Below, piece after piece: positions 25,671 through 34,142 of a stretch of 64,000 nucleotides of DNA. How positions within the stretch are numbered: position 1 is the stretch's first letter; every line of letters begins with the position of its first letter. The position numbers were made by a program, and so were the translations under genes. Origin of the DNA: Hyphomicrobiales bacterium (GTDB lineage Bacteria > Pseudomonadota > Alphaproteobacteria > Rhizobiales > Xanthobacteraceae); contig WHTM01000020.1 in NCBI GenBank assembly GCA_009377755.1, positions 1 to 64,000 of the forward strand, given 5' to 3'. The notes beneath the pieces were generated by a model. It was given only the letters and a program-made list of their open reading frames with translations. It made no database searches and had not been told where the DNA came from.

Positions 25671-26834
25671 ATGGATTCCAATAGGCCGAACCCACTCAAA
25701 GCACAGTCGAACGGTGGATCTCGATTCGCGCCGTGGTCCGATCCGGCGGAGCAGCCGGTGGTCCGGTTCGAGGACGTGAGCAAGCGGTTCGGAGCGACCG
25801 CGGCGGTCGATCGGCTCTCGCTCGACATCTTTCCCGGCGAGTTCTTTGCGCTACTCGGCCCCTCGGGCTGCGGTAAGACGACGCTGCTGCGCATGCTCGC
25901 CGGCTTCGAGACGCCGGACGAAGGTCGCATCTTGCTCGACGGTTCCGACATCGCCGCGGTGCCGCCCCACCGGCGGCCGGTCAACATGATGTTCCAGAGC
26001 TATGCGCTGTTTCCGCATCTCACGGTCGCCGGCAATATTGCCTTTGGCCTGCGGCAGGAGGGATTGCCGAAGACCGAGATTGCCGAGCGCGTCGGTGCCA
26101 TGATGGCGCTCTTGCAACTCGGCAGGCTCGGCGAGCGGCGGCCGGATCAGCTCTCCGGCGGCCAGCGCCAGCGCGTGGCGCTCGCCCGTTCGCTGGTCAA
26201 GCGGCCGCGGGTGCTGCTGCTCGACGAGCCGATGGCGGCGCTCGACCGAAAATTGCGCGAGGAAACCCAGTTCGAACTGATGGACCTGCAGGCCCGCCTC
26301 GGCCTGACCTTCGTCATCGTCACCCACGACCAGGAGGAGGCGATGAAGGTCGCCGACCGAATAGGCGTGATGAATCACGGACGCCTGGTGCAAGTGGCGC
26401 TGCCGGAGGAGATCTACGAAAAGCCGAACTCGCGCTGGGTCGCCGACTTCATCGGCGACGTCAATCTGATCGAAGGGCGCGTGACCGTGGCGGACGCAGA
26501 TGGTGTCGTGGTCGAAGCCGCCGAAGGGATCCGTTTTCAGGCCGACGCAACGGATGGCGCCAAGACCGGTGAAACCGTGTGGGTCGCCTTGCGGCCGGAA
26601 AAAATCGCGATTGCTTCGATTACTGATGGTAAGCGCGCCGATGCTCTATACGGCGAGGTGTTGGAGATCGGCTATCGGGGGGACGTCTCGGTCTACAAGG
26701 TACGGCTCGACAACGGCCTGGTGATGAAGGCGGCTGCCGCGAATACCATGCGCCGCGTCGCGCAACCGTTCGGCTGCAACGATCGTGTGGTGCTGTCGTG
26801 GGCGCGAGACGCCGTAGCGGTGCTGACACGATGA
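25671..26834 (+). CDS. potA: ABC transporter ATP-binding protein, spermidine/putrescine (PotA) type
   Basis: A 387-residue ATPase. Walker A GPSGCGKTTLLRML (about residue 65), Q-loop MFQSYALFPHLTV, signature LSGGQRQRVALARSLV, Walker B VLLLDEPMAALDRKLRE, H-loop VIVTHDQEEAM, then a TOBE domain from about residue 295 ending in SWARDAVAVL. It energises the two permeases that follow; its stop overlaps the next ATG as ATGA. No periplasmic binding gene is present in the operon. The polyamine assignment rests on family resemblance. Confidence 0.9.
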   Translation: MDSNRPNPLKAQSNGGSRFAPWSDPAEQPVVRFEDVSKRFGATAAVDRLSLDIFPGEFFALLGPSGCGKTTLLRMLAGFETPDEGRILLDGSDIAAVPPHRRPVNMMFQSYALFPHLTVAGNIAFGLRQEGLPKTEIAERVGAMMALLQLGRLGERRPDQLSGGQRQRVALARSLVKRPRVLLLDEPMAALDRKLREETQFELMDLQARLGLTFVIVTHDQEEAMKVADRIGVMNHGRLVQVALPEEIYEKPNSRWVADFIGDVNLIEGRVTVADADGVVVEAAEGIRFQADATDGAKTGETVWVALRPEKIAIASITDGKRADALYGEVLEIGYRGDVSVYKVRLDNGLVMKAAAANTMRRVAQPFGCNDRVVLSWARDAVAVLTR

Positions 26835-27733
26835 AGCGATCCTGGAGCATGATCCTCGTCGTTGCCGTGCCGTATCTCTGGCTGGCGGCATTCTTTCTCG
26901 TGCCGTTCCTGATCGTGCTGAAGATCAGCCTGTCGCAGACTGCGCTGGCGCAGCCGCCCTATCTGCCGGTACTCGATCTCGCCGCCGGCTGGCGCGGATT
27001 GCGCGGCTTCGTCACGGCGCTTTCACTCGAAGGCTACGCGCTGCTGTTTTCCGATCCGCTCTATCTCTTCTCGTATCTGAAGAGCTTGGCCATCGGTGCC
27101 GGTGCGACGGCCATTCTGCTGCTGCTCGGTTTCCCGCTGGCCTATGCGCTCGCGCGCACGCCGCAGCCGGCGCAAGGCGTGCTTCTGGTGCTGGTTGTGC
27201 TGCCGTTTTGGACCTCGTTCCTGATCCGTATCTATGCCTGGATGAATATTCTCCAGCGTGACGGCCTGTTGAACGGCGCGCTCCAGGCCCTCGGGGTCGT
27301 CGATGCGCCGATCCCGTGGCTGGCCACCGACGCTGCCGTCATGATCGGCCTCGTCTACAGCTACCTGCCGTTCATGGTCTTGCCGCTCTACGCGTCGCTT
27401 CAGAAGATGGATACGGCGCTGCTCGAAGCGGCGGCCGATCTCGGGGCCCCGGCATGGAAGACCTTTTGGCTGGTAACCGTGCCGCTTGCCCGGCCGGGCA
27501 TCGTCGCGGGCAGCCTGCTTTGCTTCATTCCCATCGTGGGCGAGTTCGTGATCCCCGACCTGCTTGGCGGCTCGCAAAGCCTGATGATCGGGCAGACGCT
27601 TTGGATCGAGTTTTTCGGCAACAAGGACTGGCCGGTCGCTTCTGCGCTTGCCGTGGCGCTGTTGGCGGTGCTGCTGGTGCCGATTGTTCTCTATCAGCGT
27701 CAGCAGATGCGGGCATTGGAAGGAGGGCGTTGA
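26831..27733 (+). CDS. potB: ABC transporter permease, PotB type
   Basis: A 300-residue inner-membrane permease with six predicted helices, starting MKRSWSMILVVAVPYLWLAAFFLVPFLIVLKISLS. The ATPase-contact EAA loop is EAAADLGAPAWKTFWLVTVPLARPGIVAG (about 200-228). PFWTSFLIRIYAWMNILQRDG is the usual PotB/PotH sequence. ATG at 26831 overlaps the potA stop by four bases; the longer open frame from 26798 is inside potA. Confidence 0.92.
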   Translation: MKRSWSMILVVAVPYLWLAAFFLVPFLIVLKISLSQTALAQPPYLPVLDLAAGWRGLRGFVTALSLEGYALLFSDPLYLFSYLKSLAIGAGATAILLLLGFPLAYALARTPQPAQGVLLVLVVLPFWTSFLIRIYAWMNILQRDGLLNGALQALGVVDAPIPWLATDAAVMIGLVYSYLPFMVLPLYASLQKMDTALLEAAADLGAPAWKTFWLVTVPLARPGIVAGSLLCFIPIVGEFVIPDLLGGSQSLMIGQTLWIEFFGNKDWPVASALAVALLAVLLVPIVLYQRQQMRALEGGR

Positions 27734-27736
27734 GCG

Positions 27737-28540
27737 ATGCAGGGGCGCCTGACCCGGGTCAATCTCGCCGCGCTCGCGATCGGACTGGCGTTCCTCTACC
27801 TGCCGATCGCCATCCTGGTGATCTATTCGTTCAACGACTCACGTCTGGTCGGCGTCTGGGGAGGCTGGTCGCTGCGCTGGTACCGCGACCTTCTCGGCAA
27901 CCAAGCGATGCTCGACGCCGCTTGGGCGAGCCTGCGCGTTGCCGTGCTGTCCGCCAGCATCGCCACGGTGCTCGGTACGCTGGCGGCGCTGGCACTGGTG
28001 CGCGCCGGACGGTTCGCCGGGCGTACCGCCTTCGTGGCGATGATCTACGCGCCGCTGGTGATGCCGGAGGTGATCACCGGGTTATCTCTGCTGCTGCTGT
28101 TCGTGGCGATCAATATCGACCGAGGCTTCTGGACCGTGGTCATCGCCCACGCCACCCTGACCCTATGCTTCGTCACCGTGGTGGTCCAAGCGCGGCTCCT
28201 CGATTTCGACCGCAGCCTGGAGGAAGCGGCGACCGATCTCGGCTGCCCGCCGTGGCGTGTCTTCATGACTATCACGCTGCCGCTGATCGCACCGGCCGTA
28301 GTGGCCGCCTGGATGCTGGCCTTCACGCTCTCGCTCGACGATCTGGTGATTGCCAGCTTCACCAGCGGTCCCGGGGCGACGACGTTGCCGATCCGCATCT
28401 ACTCGGAGGTGCGGCTCGGGGTGAAGCCCGAGATCAACGCCGTCTGCACGATCATGATCGCCGTCGTGGCCTCTGTTCTCATCGTTGCGTCGCTATTATC
28501 GAAGCTGACCGTTGCCTCCCGAACGCAGCGCAGCGCATAG
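27737..28540 (+). CDS. potC: ABC transporter permease, PotC type
   Basis: A 267-residue permease with six helices. Marks: YLPIAILVIYSFNDSRLVGVWGGWSLRWYRDLL at the N-terminus and the EAA loop EEAATDLGCPPWRVFMTITLPLIAPAVVAAW, followed by FTLSLDDLVIASFTSGPGATTLPIRIYSEVRLGVKPEINA, a typical PotC/PotI stretch. It begins 3 nt after the potB stop. Completes a potABC-like operon without potD. Confidence 0.93.
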   Translation: MQGRLTRVNLAALAIGLAFLYLPIAILVIYSFNDSRLVGVWGGWSLRWYRDLLGNQAMLDAAWASLRVAVLSASIATVLGTLAALALVRAGRFAGRTAFVAMIYAPLVMPEVITGLSLLLLFVAINIDRGFWTVVIAHATLTLCFVTVVVQARLLDFDRSLEEAATDLGCPPWRVFMTITLPLIAPAVVAAWMLAFTLSLDDLVIASFTSGPGATTLPIRIYSEVRLGVKPEINAVCTIMIAVVASVLIVASLLSKLTVASRTQRSA

Positions 28541-28667
28541 CGGTGCCTGGCTGCCCTGACACTCGATCAGTCGTTGCTGCGCCGCGGCGGTCAGCCGCTC
28601 CGGCGTCAGGCCCGCCAACGTCAGGATCTGCTCGCTGGAACTGTCCGAGGGGCGCGAGGTGGCCGCG

Positions 28668-30578
28668 TCAGTCGGCCTTGGCTGGGGCGACGCTCACGGC
28701 GGGCCGGCCAGTGAGGCGGTCGATCGCCGACCGCAGGGCTTCGCGGTTCCGCTGGTCACGCACCGCGTTGAGCAGCGGCGCAGCCGCGCCGGAGCGCCGG
28801 ATCAGGATTTCCGAATCGGGCAGCATGATCGGATCGTCCCAAGGCCCCTGCACCACGAACGGCAACTCAAACGGTGCGGGCCGGTCGGCCGTCGTCCGCG
28901 CCACTAAGGTTGCCGTTCCCTTGAGGTCGAGCTCCCGGGCCGGGATCGAGGCGGAGCCGCCCAGCGCCACGTGCACCGCGGCACCTTCGATCTGCATGGT
29001 ATCGACCTTGATCGTTCCTTGGTGAATTGACAGCGTGACGGCAAGCTTGTCGTAGGAGGTGCGGCCGGTGCGGAAGTCGCCGCTGCCCGACAGCGGCCGC
29101 CGCTCAAGCCGCCGCAGCAACTGCTCGACGTTGAGGCCGGCCAGCGCACCGGCCTTACCGCTGAGATCGGCGGAGCCCCTCATCGAACGCGTCAGCGCCA
29201 GCACGCTGGCGCCCGTACCTTCCACTGCCAGGGACAGCGTTCCCTTCCCCTCAAGCCGGTTGAGCCCAAAAATGGCGTGCAGGCACTTCTCGAGATCGAC
29301 ATCGGCAAACTGCAGTTGCGCCCTAAGGTCGGCGCCTTGCTCGGCGACGCCCAGGCCCAACGATCCCTTGATCACGCCGCCAAACGCCTGCGACTCGCCA
29401 ATGGTGACCACCAGATTACCGTTGCGGAGATTGGCGGCGACGGCGGTGCGGTCAAACTTGGCGCCAGAGACGACCACCTGCGCCGCGGAGATCCGCAGGT
29501 CGAGATCGACGCCCTTGAGTCCCTCGAGCGAAAACGGCAATCCGCTCCAGTCGCGGTGATGGGCTGTCAAGAGACGCACGGTCGACACATAGGGAGTGAG
29601 GTCGAGCCCTTCCGCGGCGAGCGTTCCCTGTACCGAGCGGCGCCCGCCACTGGCGAAGGTCAACACGCCTTCCGCGGCATTGCCGTCGAGCTCGATGTTG
29701 ACGCCGGTGAGCGCGAGCGTGCCGCCAGCGACTTTGGTCTGCGCCTTCAGCGCAAAACGGCCGAAGCCTCCACCGGGCAGCGGCCGCTGTCCGGTCCATC
29801 GAATCGCATCGCGCAGCGACTCCGAATCGGCGGCAAGCGTTCCGTCAATCCGCAACGTCGGAGCCGAACTCATCTGCCCGTCGAATGCGACCTTCATCGG
29901 CTTGCCGCTCAGCCGAATCTTGAGACCGGACTGGTTGCCACCGAGTGCCGCGACGAAATTGCTGAGGCTGAGGCTCGCGTCGATCGGCTCGTCGCGCCAA
30001 ACGAAGCGGCCGGTCGCGGCGAAACTGTTGGAAATTGACGGCCATGCCAGGGCGAGTTCGACGCCATGCAGCGTCTCGGTCACGTCACGGTCACGAATCG
30101 TCACGGTTCCATCGACGATGCGGATTTCCGAGAACGAAGCGCCCGACTCGTCCGGTTTCAACCGACGTGCTAGCGTTTCGAGGAGGTTGGACCAGTTCGA
30201 CCTGCCGCCCGGTTCCAGGGTGATCGCGATCGTCGGCTCGACCAGTTCGACGTCGGCGATTTCCACCCGTCCCAGCAGCAACGGAAAGAAGCGCAGCCGG
30301 GCGGTCAGCCGTCCGGCGGATAAGGCCGGCGTATCGGCTCCGTTGTCACTAAGCCGCACGTTGTAAAAGCTGATGTCGCTGGAAGGGAACAGGGCAACCG
30401 TGGATTGGCCGCCGAGCGCCAGGTCGAGCCCCGTGACCGCACGGATTTCCGCCGTTACCGCGTCGCGGACCGCCTCGCGCGGCATCAGTGCCGACAGAAC
30501 CGCCAGTGCTCCGACCGCCATTGCGGCGACGGCCGCACTGATCAGTCCCAGGCGCTTGAACCCAGAAGCCGCAGCCAC
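28668..30578 (-). CDS. AsmA family protein
   Basis: A 636-residue envelope protein with one N-terminal membrane anchor (GLISAAVAAMAVGALAVLSALM) followed by a large periplasmic beta-rich region. The N-terminal AsmA domain has REAVRDAVTAEIRAVTGLDLALGG and FPSSDISFYNVRLSD; the C-terminal AsmA_2-like part has GSLGLGVAEQGADLRAQLQFADVDLE and RSMRGSADLSGKAGALAGLNVEQLLRRLE. Relatives form bridge-like proteins for lipid transport to the outer membrane. Start codon is GTG with a weak ribosome site. It converges with potC. Confidence 0.9.
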   Translation of the reverse strand: MAAASGFKRLGLISAAVAAMAVGALAVLSALMPREAVRDAVTAEIRAVTGLDLALGGQSTVALFPSSDISFYNVRLSDNGADTPALSAGRLTARLRFFPLLLGRVEIADVELVEPTIAITLEPGGRSNWSNLLETLARRLKPDESGASFSEIRIVDGTVTIRDRDVTETLHGVELALAWPSISNSFAATGRFVWRDEPIDASLSLSNFVAALGGNQSGLKIRLSGKPMKVAFDGQMSSAPTLRIDGTLAADSESLRDAIRWTGQRPLPGGGFGRFALKAQTKVAGGTLALTGVNIELDGNAAEGVLTFASGGRRSVQGTLAAEGLDLTPYVSTVRLLTAHHRDWSGLPFSLEGLKGVDLDLRISAAQVVVSGAKFDRTAVAANLRNGNLVVTIGESQAFGGVIKGSLGLGVAEQGADLRAQLQFADVDLEKCLHAIFGLNRLEGKGTLSLAVEGTGASVLALTRSMRGSADLSGKAGALAGLNVEQLLRRLERRPLSGSGDFRTGRTSYDKLAVTLSIHQGTIKVDTMQIEGAAVHVALGGSASIPARELDLKGTATLVARTTADRPAPFELPFVVQGPWDDPIMLPDSEILIRRSGAAAPLLNAVRDQRNREALRSAIDRLTGRPAVSVAPAKAD

Positions 30579-30693
30579 GAATACATCCGATAGGGTTAAC
30601 GCGGAACCGGCTAACTATACCGGCCCGAACACGGCGCGCAACATGCCGTGCCTCTGTGACCCTTTCGTGGCCGCGATTTTGCAGACCGACGGC

Positions 30694-32478
30694 TCAGCGG
30701 CGCTCGGCGTCGCGGCCTGCGGTGCCGGGCATCAGCTCCGCGAAGCGCGTGATTCGCATGATCGGAGCGATGCCCACGACCACGATCAGCAGCGCCGCCA
30801 GCGACCCCTCCTCGAAGCTGCCGCGGGTCGCGAACTGATAGATATACGTGGACAGGGTCTCGACGTTCAGAGGACGCAGCAGCAGGGTGGCCGGCAGCTC
30901 CTTGAGGCAGTCGACGAAGATCAGCAGCGCCGCCCCCCACAACGCCGGGGCGGCCAGCGGCATGTGGACCGTCCGAACCATGTGCCCCGGACCAGCGCCA
31001 AGCGAGCGGGCCACATCGTCGAAATCCGTCGAAATGCGGGCAAAGCCAGCCTGCGCGAATCCGGTCGCAATCGCCAGGAAGCGGGTGACATAGGCGATGA
31101 TCACCGCGGCACCGGAGCCGGCGACCACGAGTCCGACGCCGATCCCGAACACACTGCGCGTGATCCAGTTGAGTCCGTCGTCGATCAGCACCAGCGGCGA
31201 CAGCAGCGCGAGCGCCAGGACAGTTCCAGGGATCGCATAGCCGATTCCGCCGAGCGTAACGCAGGTGGCGATGAACGGATGCGGCACCAGCCGCACCGCC
31301 AGCACGGCGCCGAATCCAAGCGCCAGCGCCAATGCCGTCGCCGCGGCGGCGAACACCACCGTCGACACGGTGTGCCAGATCAGCGCCGGATCGAAGCCGA
31401 TCAGCAGGCCGCGCATCACGACCTGGTAGAGCAGGTAACCGAACGGAACGGCGAAGCCGAGCAGAACCGGCATCGCGCAAGCTGCGGCTGCGCCCCAGCC
31501 GGCGCGACCGGCCAAGACGACGCGCGCCGCGATGCGCGAATCCTGCACCGGAGTGGTGAAGCTTTGCCAACGGCGTCCGTAGCGTTCGAGCCAGATCAGC
31601 ACGCTGACAAGCACCAGCATGACGCAGGCGATCTGCGCCGCGCCGGGAAGGCTGCCGCGGTTGAGCCAGGTGGTGAAGATCGACAGCGTCAACGTCTGGA
31701 CGCCGAGGTATTCGCTGGCGCCGATGTCGTTGAGCGTCTCCAGGAGAACGAGCGCGACCCCGACCGCCAGGGCCGGGCGGGCCAGCGGCAGCGTGATCTG
31801 CCGCGCCAGCGTCCAGGGCCGCGCGCCGAGCACGCGTGCGGCGTCGCGCATCGACGCCCCTTGCGTCTGCAGCATCGCGCGCGTGGCAAGATAGACGTAA
31901 GGATAGAGCACAAAACCCATGACGAAGATTGCGCCGGGAAGCGAGCGTACGTCAGGGAACCAGTAATCGACCGGCGAGCGCCATCCGACGACGGCCCGCA
32001 GCGCGGATTGCACCGGGCCGATCGCGTCCAGGATGTCGACGTAGACATAGGCGACAATGTAGGTCGGGATCGCCAGCGGCAACGGCAGCAGCCAGGCGAA
32101 CGTGATACGTCCAGGGAAATCGAATGTAGTGACCAGCCAGGCGGTACCGACGCCGATGACCGCGGCAACGACGGCAACGCCTGCGAGCAACCATGCCGTT
32201 TGTCGAAGCGCCTCGGGGATCACATGCGCGGCGAGGTGCGGCCAGATCTCGGCATCGCCTTGCAACGCGATCCAGATCAGATTGACCAGGGGCGCCACGG
32301 CGAGTACGGCGATGCCGACCGCGAAAGTGACAGCCACGACCTGCGAGGGGGGCCAGCGCCGCAGAGCCAGCGAAGCCCGCTCCCGCTTGTGCGGGGTGTT
32401 TTGGTCAAGCAAGATCCCGGTCCCGACATCACCGGCACGATGCCGGCCGAACGGCTCCGAGGCTATACGATCGGTCAC
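30694..32478 (-). CDS. ABC transporter permease, fused double-domain (iron(III)/FbpB type)
   Basis: A 594-residue membrane protein with two permease halves (about 50-300 and 340-580). EAA-like loops are RDAARVLGARPWTLARQITLPLARPAL and DVARSLGAGPGHMVRTVHMPLAAPALW. PTYIVAYVYVDILDAIGPVQ and FPDVRSLPGAIFVMGFVLYPYVYLATRA are typical of ferric permeases. GTG start at 32478. It lies 388 nt downstream of a binding-protein gene on the same strand, with three hairpins between; no ATPase gene adjoins. Paralogous in type to the permease at 9934-11703 but not a close copy. Confidence 0.9.
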   Translation of the reverse strand: MTDRIASEPFGRHRAGDVGTGILLDQNTPHKRERASLALRRWPPSQVVAVTFAVGIAVLAVAPLVNLIWIALQGDAEIWPHLAAHVIPEALRQTAWLLAGVAVVAAVIGVGTAWLVTTFDFPGRITFAWLLPLPLAIPTYIVAYVYVDILDAIGPVQSALRAVVGWRSPVDYWFPDVRSLPGAIFVMGFVLYPYVYLATRAMLQTQGASMRDAARVLGARPWTLARQITLPLARPALAVGVALVLLETLNDIGASEYLGVQTLTLSIFTTWLNRGSLPGAAQIACVMLVLVSVLIWLERYGRRWQSFTTPVQDSRIAARVVLAGRAGWGAAAACAMPVLLGFAVPFGYLLYQVVMRGLLIGFDPALIWHTVSTVVFAAAATALALALGFGAVLAVRLVPHPFIATCVTLGGIGYAIPGTVLALALLSPLVLIDDGLNWITRSVFGIGVGLVVAGSGAAVIIAYVTRFLAIATGFAQAGFARISTDFDDVARSLGAGPGHMVRTVHMPLAAPALWGAALLIFVDCLKELPATLLLRPLNVETLSTYIYQFATRGSFEEGSLAALLIVVVGIAPIMRITRFAELMPGTAGRDAERR

Positions 32479-32564
32479 GTAGAAGCCTTTATCGCGCGAT
32501 CAGGCGGCAGGGAGCCCTTCAGCTCTCTGCAGCCTGGCAGACATGGCGCGTTCATAAAGTTGCT

Positions 32565-32796
32565 AGTGTCGCTAAGATTCGGAAGTTCGCTCCGGAGCGG
32601 GCTGCAAACTCAAGCGAACTTCCGAATCGCGACACCAGTGCCCCGCTTCCGAAGTTCGTGATACATTGCAGCACCCTCCGACACGAACTTCGGAAGCAAA
32701 GCGGCACTAGCAAGTCTATGATTCTAGTGCCGTTTTCGAATCCGAAGTTCGCTAAGAGGGCGCCGCGAGGTCATGCGAACTTCGGAGTCGGGACAC
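32565..32796. repeat. Hairpin cluster D: three palindromic units
   Basis: Units at 32565-32635, 32637-32708 and 32726-32796. Inner arms GATTCGGAAGTTCGCT / AGCGAACTTCCGAATC, GCTTCCGAAGTTCGTG / CACGAACTTCGGAAGC and TCCGAAGTTCGC / GCGAACTTCGGA. Bulges fall in the 5', 3' and 5' arms in turn. Units 1 and 2 abut; units 2 and 3 are separated by AGCAAGTCTATGATTCT, the inverted linker. The cluster sits between the binding-protein and permease genes of one iron-type ABC system. Confidence 0.9.
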
Positions 32797-32865
32797 CAGC
32801 GCAATGTCGGCGCCCTCGTGCCGATCACGTAGCAGCGAATCGAAGCCCTCAATTAATGCAAGCCT

Positions 32866-33894
32866 TCAATTGTTGAAGCCAACCTTATCGACCAGGGTCG
32901 ACGCGGCCTTCTTGTAGCCGGCGATCTTCGACAGTGGCACCGGATCGGCCTTGAGCATCCCATAGGAAGCGATGATTGGATTGACGCCGATACCGGCGCG
33001 AATCGGATACTCGTAATTAATATCGGCGTACATGTGCTGCGCCTTTTCGCCGACCAGCCACTCGATCAGCTTCATGGCGTTGGCGTTGTTCGGCGCGTGT
33101 TTGGCGAGCACCACGCCGGACAGGTTCACGTGGGTGCCCCCATCCTTGAACGTTGGCAGGATCACCTTGGTCGCATCGGCCCACGGCTTTTGCGCCGGGC
33201 TTTGGGTCATCAGCGCCCAATAATAGGTATTGCCGACCCCGAGATCGCATGTGCCGGCGGCCACGTCGCGCGCCGTCTCACGGTCGCCACCTGACGGCTT
33301 GCGGCCGAGGTTCGCCTTGAGCCCGCGCAGCCACTCCTCGGCCTTGGCTTCTCCGTAGTGGGCGATGTAGGCCGCGATCAGCGCGTTGTTGTAGATGTGC
33401 TGGCCGGAACGAATGCAGATTTTGCCCTTCCACTTTGGGTCGGCGAGTTCCTCGTAGGTGAGGGCATTCTGCGGCACCCGGTCCTTCGACGCATAGACGA
33501 CGCGCGCGCGCATGGAGATGCCGTACCAGTGGCCTTCGGCATCGCGGTACTGCGGCGTGACGACCTTATCGAGTGTCGCGGATGTGATCGGCTGGGTGAC
33601 GCCGGCCTTTACCGCGTCCTCGAGCCGGCCGATATCAACGGTGAGCAGGACGTCGGCGGGACTGTTGGCGCCTTCCGCCTTGATCCGCTGTTCGAGACCG
33701 GAACTCGCGGAGATCACGTTGACGCGGACGCCGGTGTCCTTGGCGAAGGCGTCGAACAGCGGCTGGATCAGTTTTGTTTCGCGATAGGTATAGACGTTGA
33801 CCTCGCTCGGCTGAGCAAGGGAGGCGATCGGAGCGACCGCCGTCACAGCCGCAGCCAGGGCGATGCGCACGGTAGGTCCAGCGTTGATGGGCAT
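32866..33894 (-). CDS. Iron(III) ABC transporter substrate-binding protein (FbpA/IdiA type)
   Basis: A 342-residue periplasmic protein. The ATG at 33894 follows AAAGGATCG and gives signal peptide INAGPTVRIALAAAVTAVAPIASLA. Then SEVNVYTYRETKLIQPLFDAFAKDTGVRVNVISASSGLEQRIKAEG, close to IdiA/FutA. Other marks are RSGQHIYNNALIAAYIAHYGE and GVGNTYYWALM, the latter with the adjacent tyrosines expected for ferric binding. The open frame continues to 34023 but lacks a ribosome site there. An Irr/ICE-like box lies upstream at 34036-34052. It likely delivers iron to the permease encoded beyond the hairpins. Confidence 0.92.
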   Translation of the reverse strand: MPINAGPTVRIALAAAVTAVAPIASLAQPSEVNVYTYRETKLIQPLFDAFAKDTGVRVNVISASSGLEQRIKAEGANSPADVLLTVDIGRLEDAVKAGVTQPITSATLDKVVTPQYRDAEGHWYGISMRARVVYASKDRVPQNALTYEELADPKWKGKICIRSGQHIYNNALIAAYIAHYGEAKAEEWLRGLKANLGRKPSGGDRETARDVAAGTCDLGVGNTYYWALMTQSPAQKPWADATKVILPTFKDGGTHVNLSGVVLAKHAPNNANAMKLIEWLVGEKAQHMYADINYEYPIRAGIGVNPIIASYGMLKADPVPLSKIAGYKKAASTLVDKVGFNN

Positions 33895-34035
33895 TGCTTC
33901 GATCCTTTTCGCGCCGATGGTTGCCAGCATTGAAGCATGGCAAGGGCTTCGCTCGCGCCCGGCAGCCTTTTCAGGTCCACTTGTTTGGCCTTGCCCGCCG
34001 CTGCGGTCAATAAATTTCAACAATAAAATCAGCTA

Positions 34036-34058
34036 CTTAGAATGGTTCCAGACTGGAA
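34036..34058. promoter_or_regulatory. Irr/ICE-like box and overlapping palindrome upstream of the iron-binding gene
   Basis: In an AT-rich stretch, 34037-34052 reads TTAGAATGGTTCCAGA, close to the rhizobial iron control element TTTAGAA-N3-TTCTAAA (left half intact, right half partly). A perfect 13-bp palindrome TTCCAGACTGGAA overlaps it at 34046-34058. The binding-protein ATG is about 140 nt away. Iron-dependent control by Irr is inferred from motif and gene function. Confidence 0.45.
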
Positions 34059-34142
34059 TGAATAAAAATTGGCCATCGACATTTTGATTCCTCATGCGGA
34101 AACACGTCGGCCGCGAGGACGGCGGCTGGTTTCAAGAACACG

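Noticed and set aside
30373-32661. A 762-codon open frame on the plus strand
   Set aside because: It lies opposite the AsmA and fused permease genes, whose products are clearly recognisable; the antisense product is low-complexity and matches nothing known.
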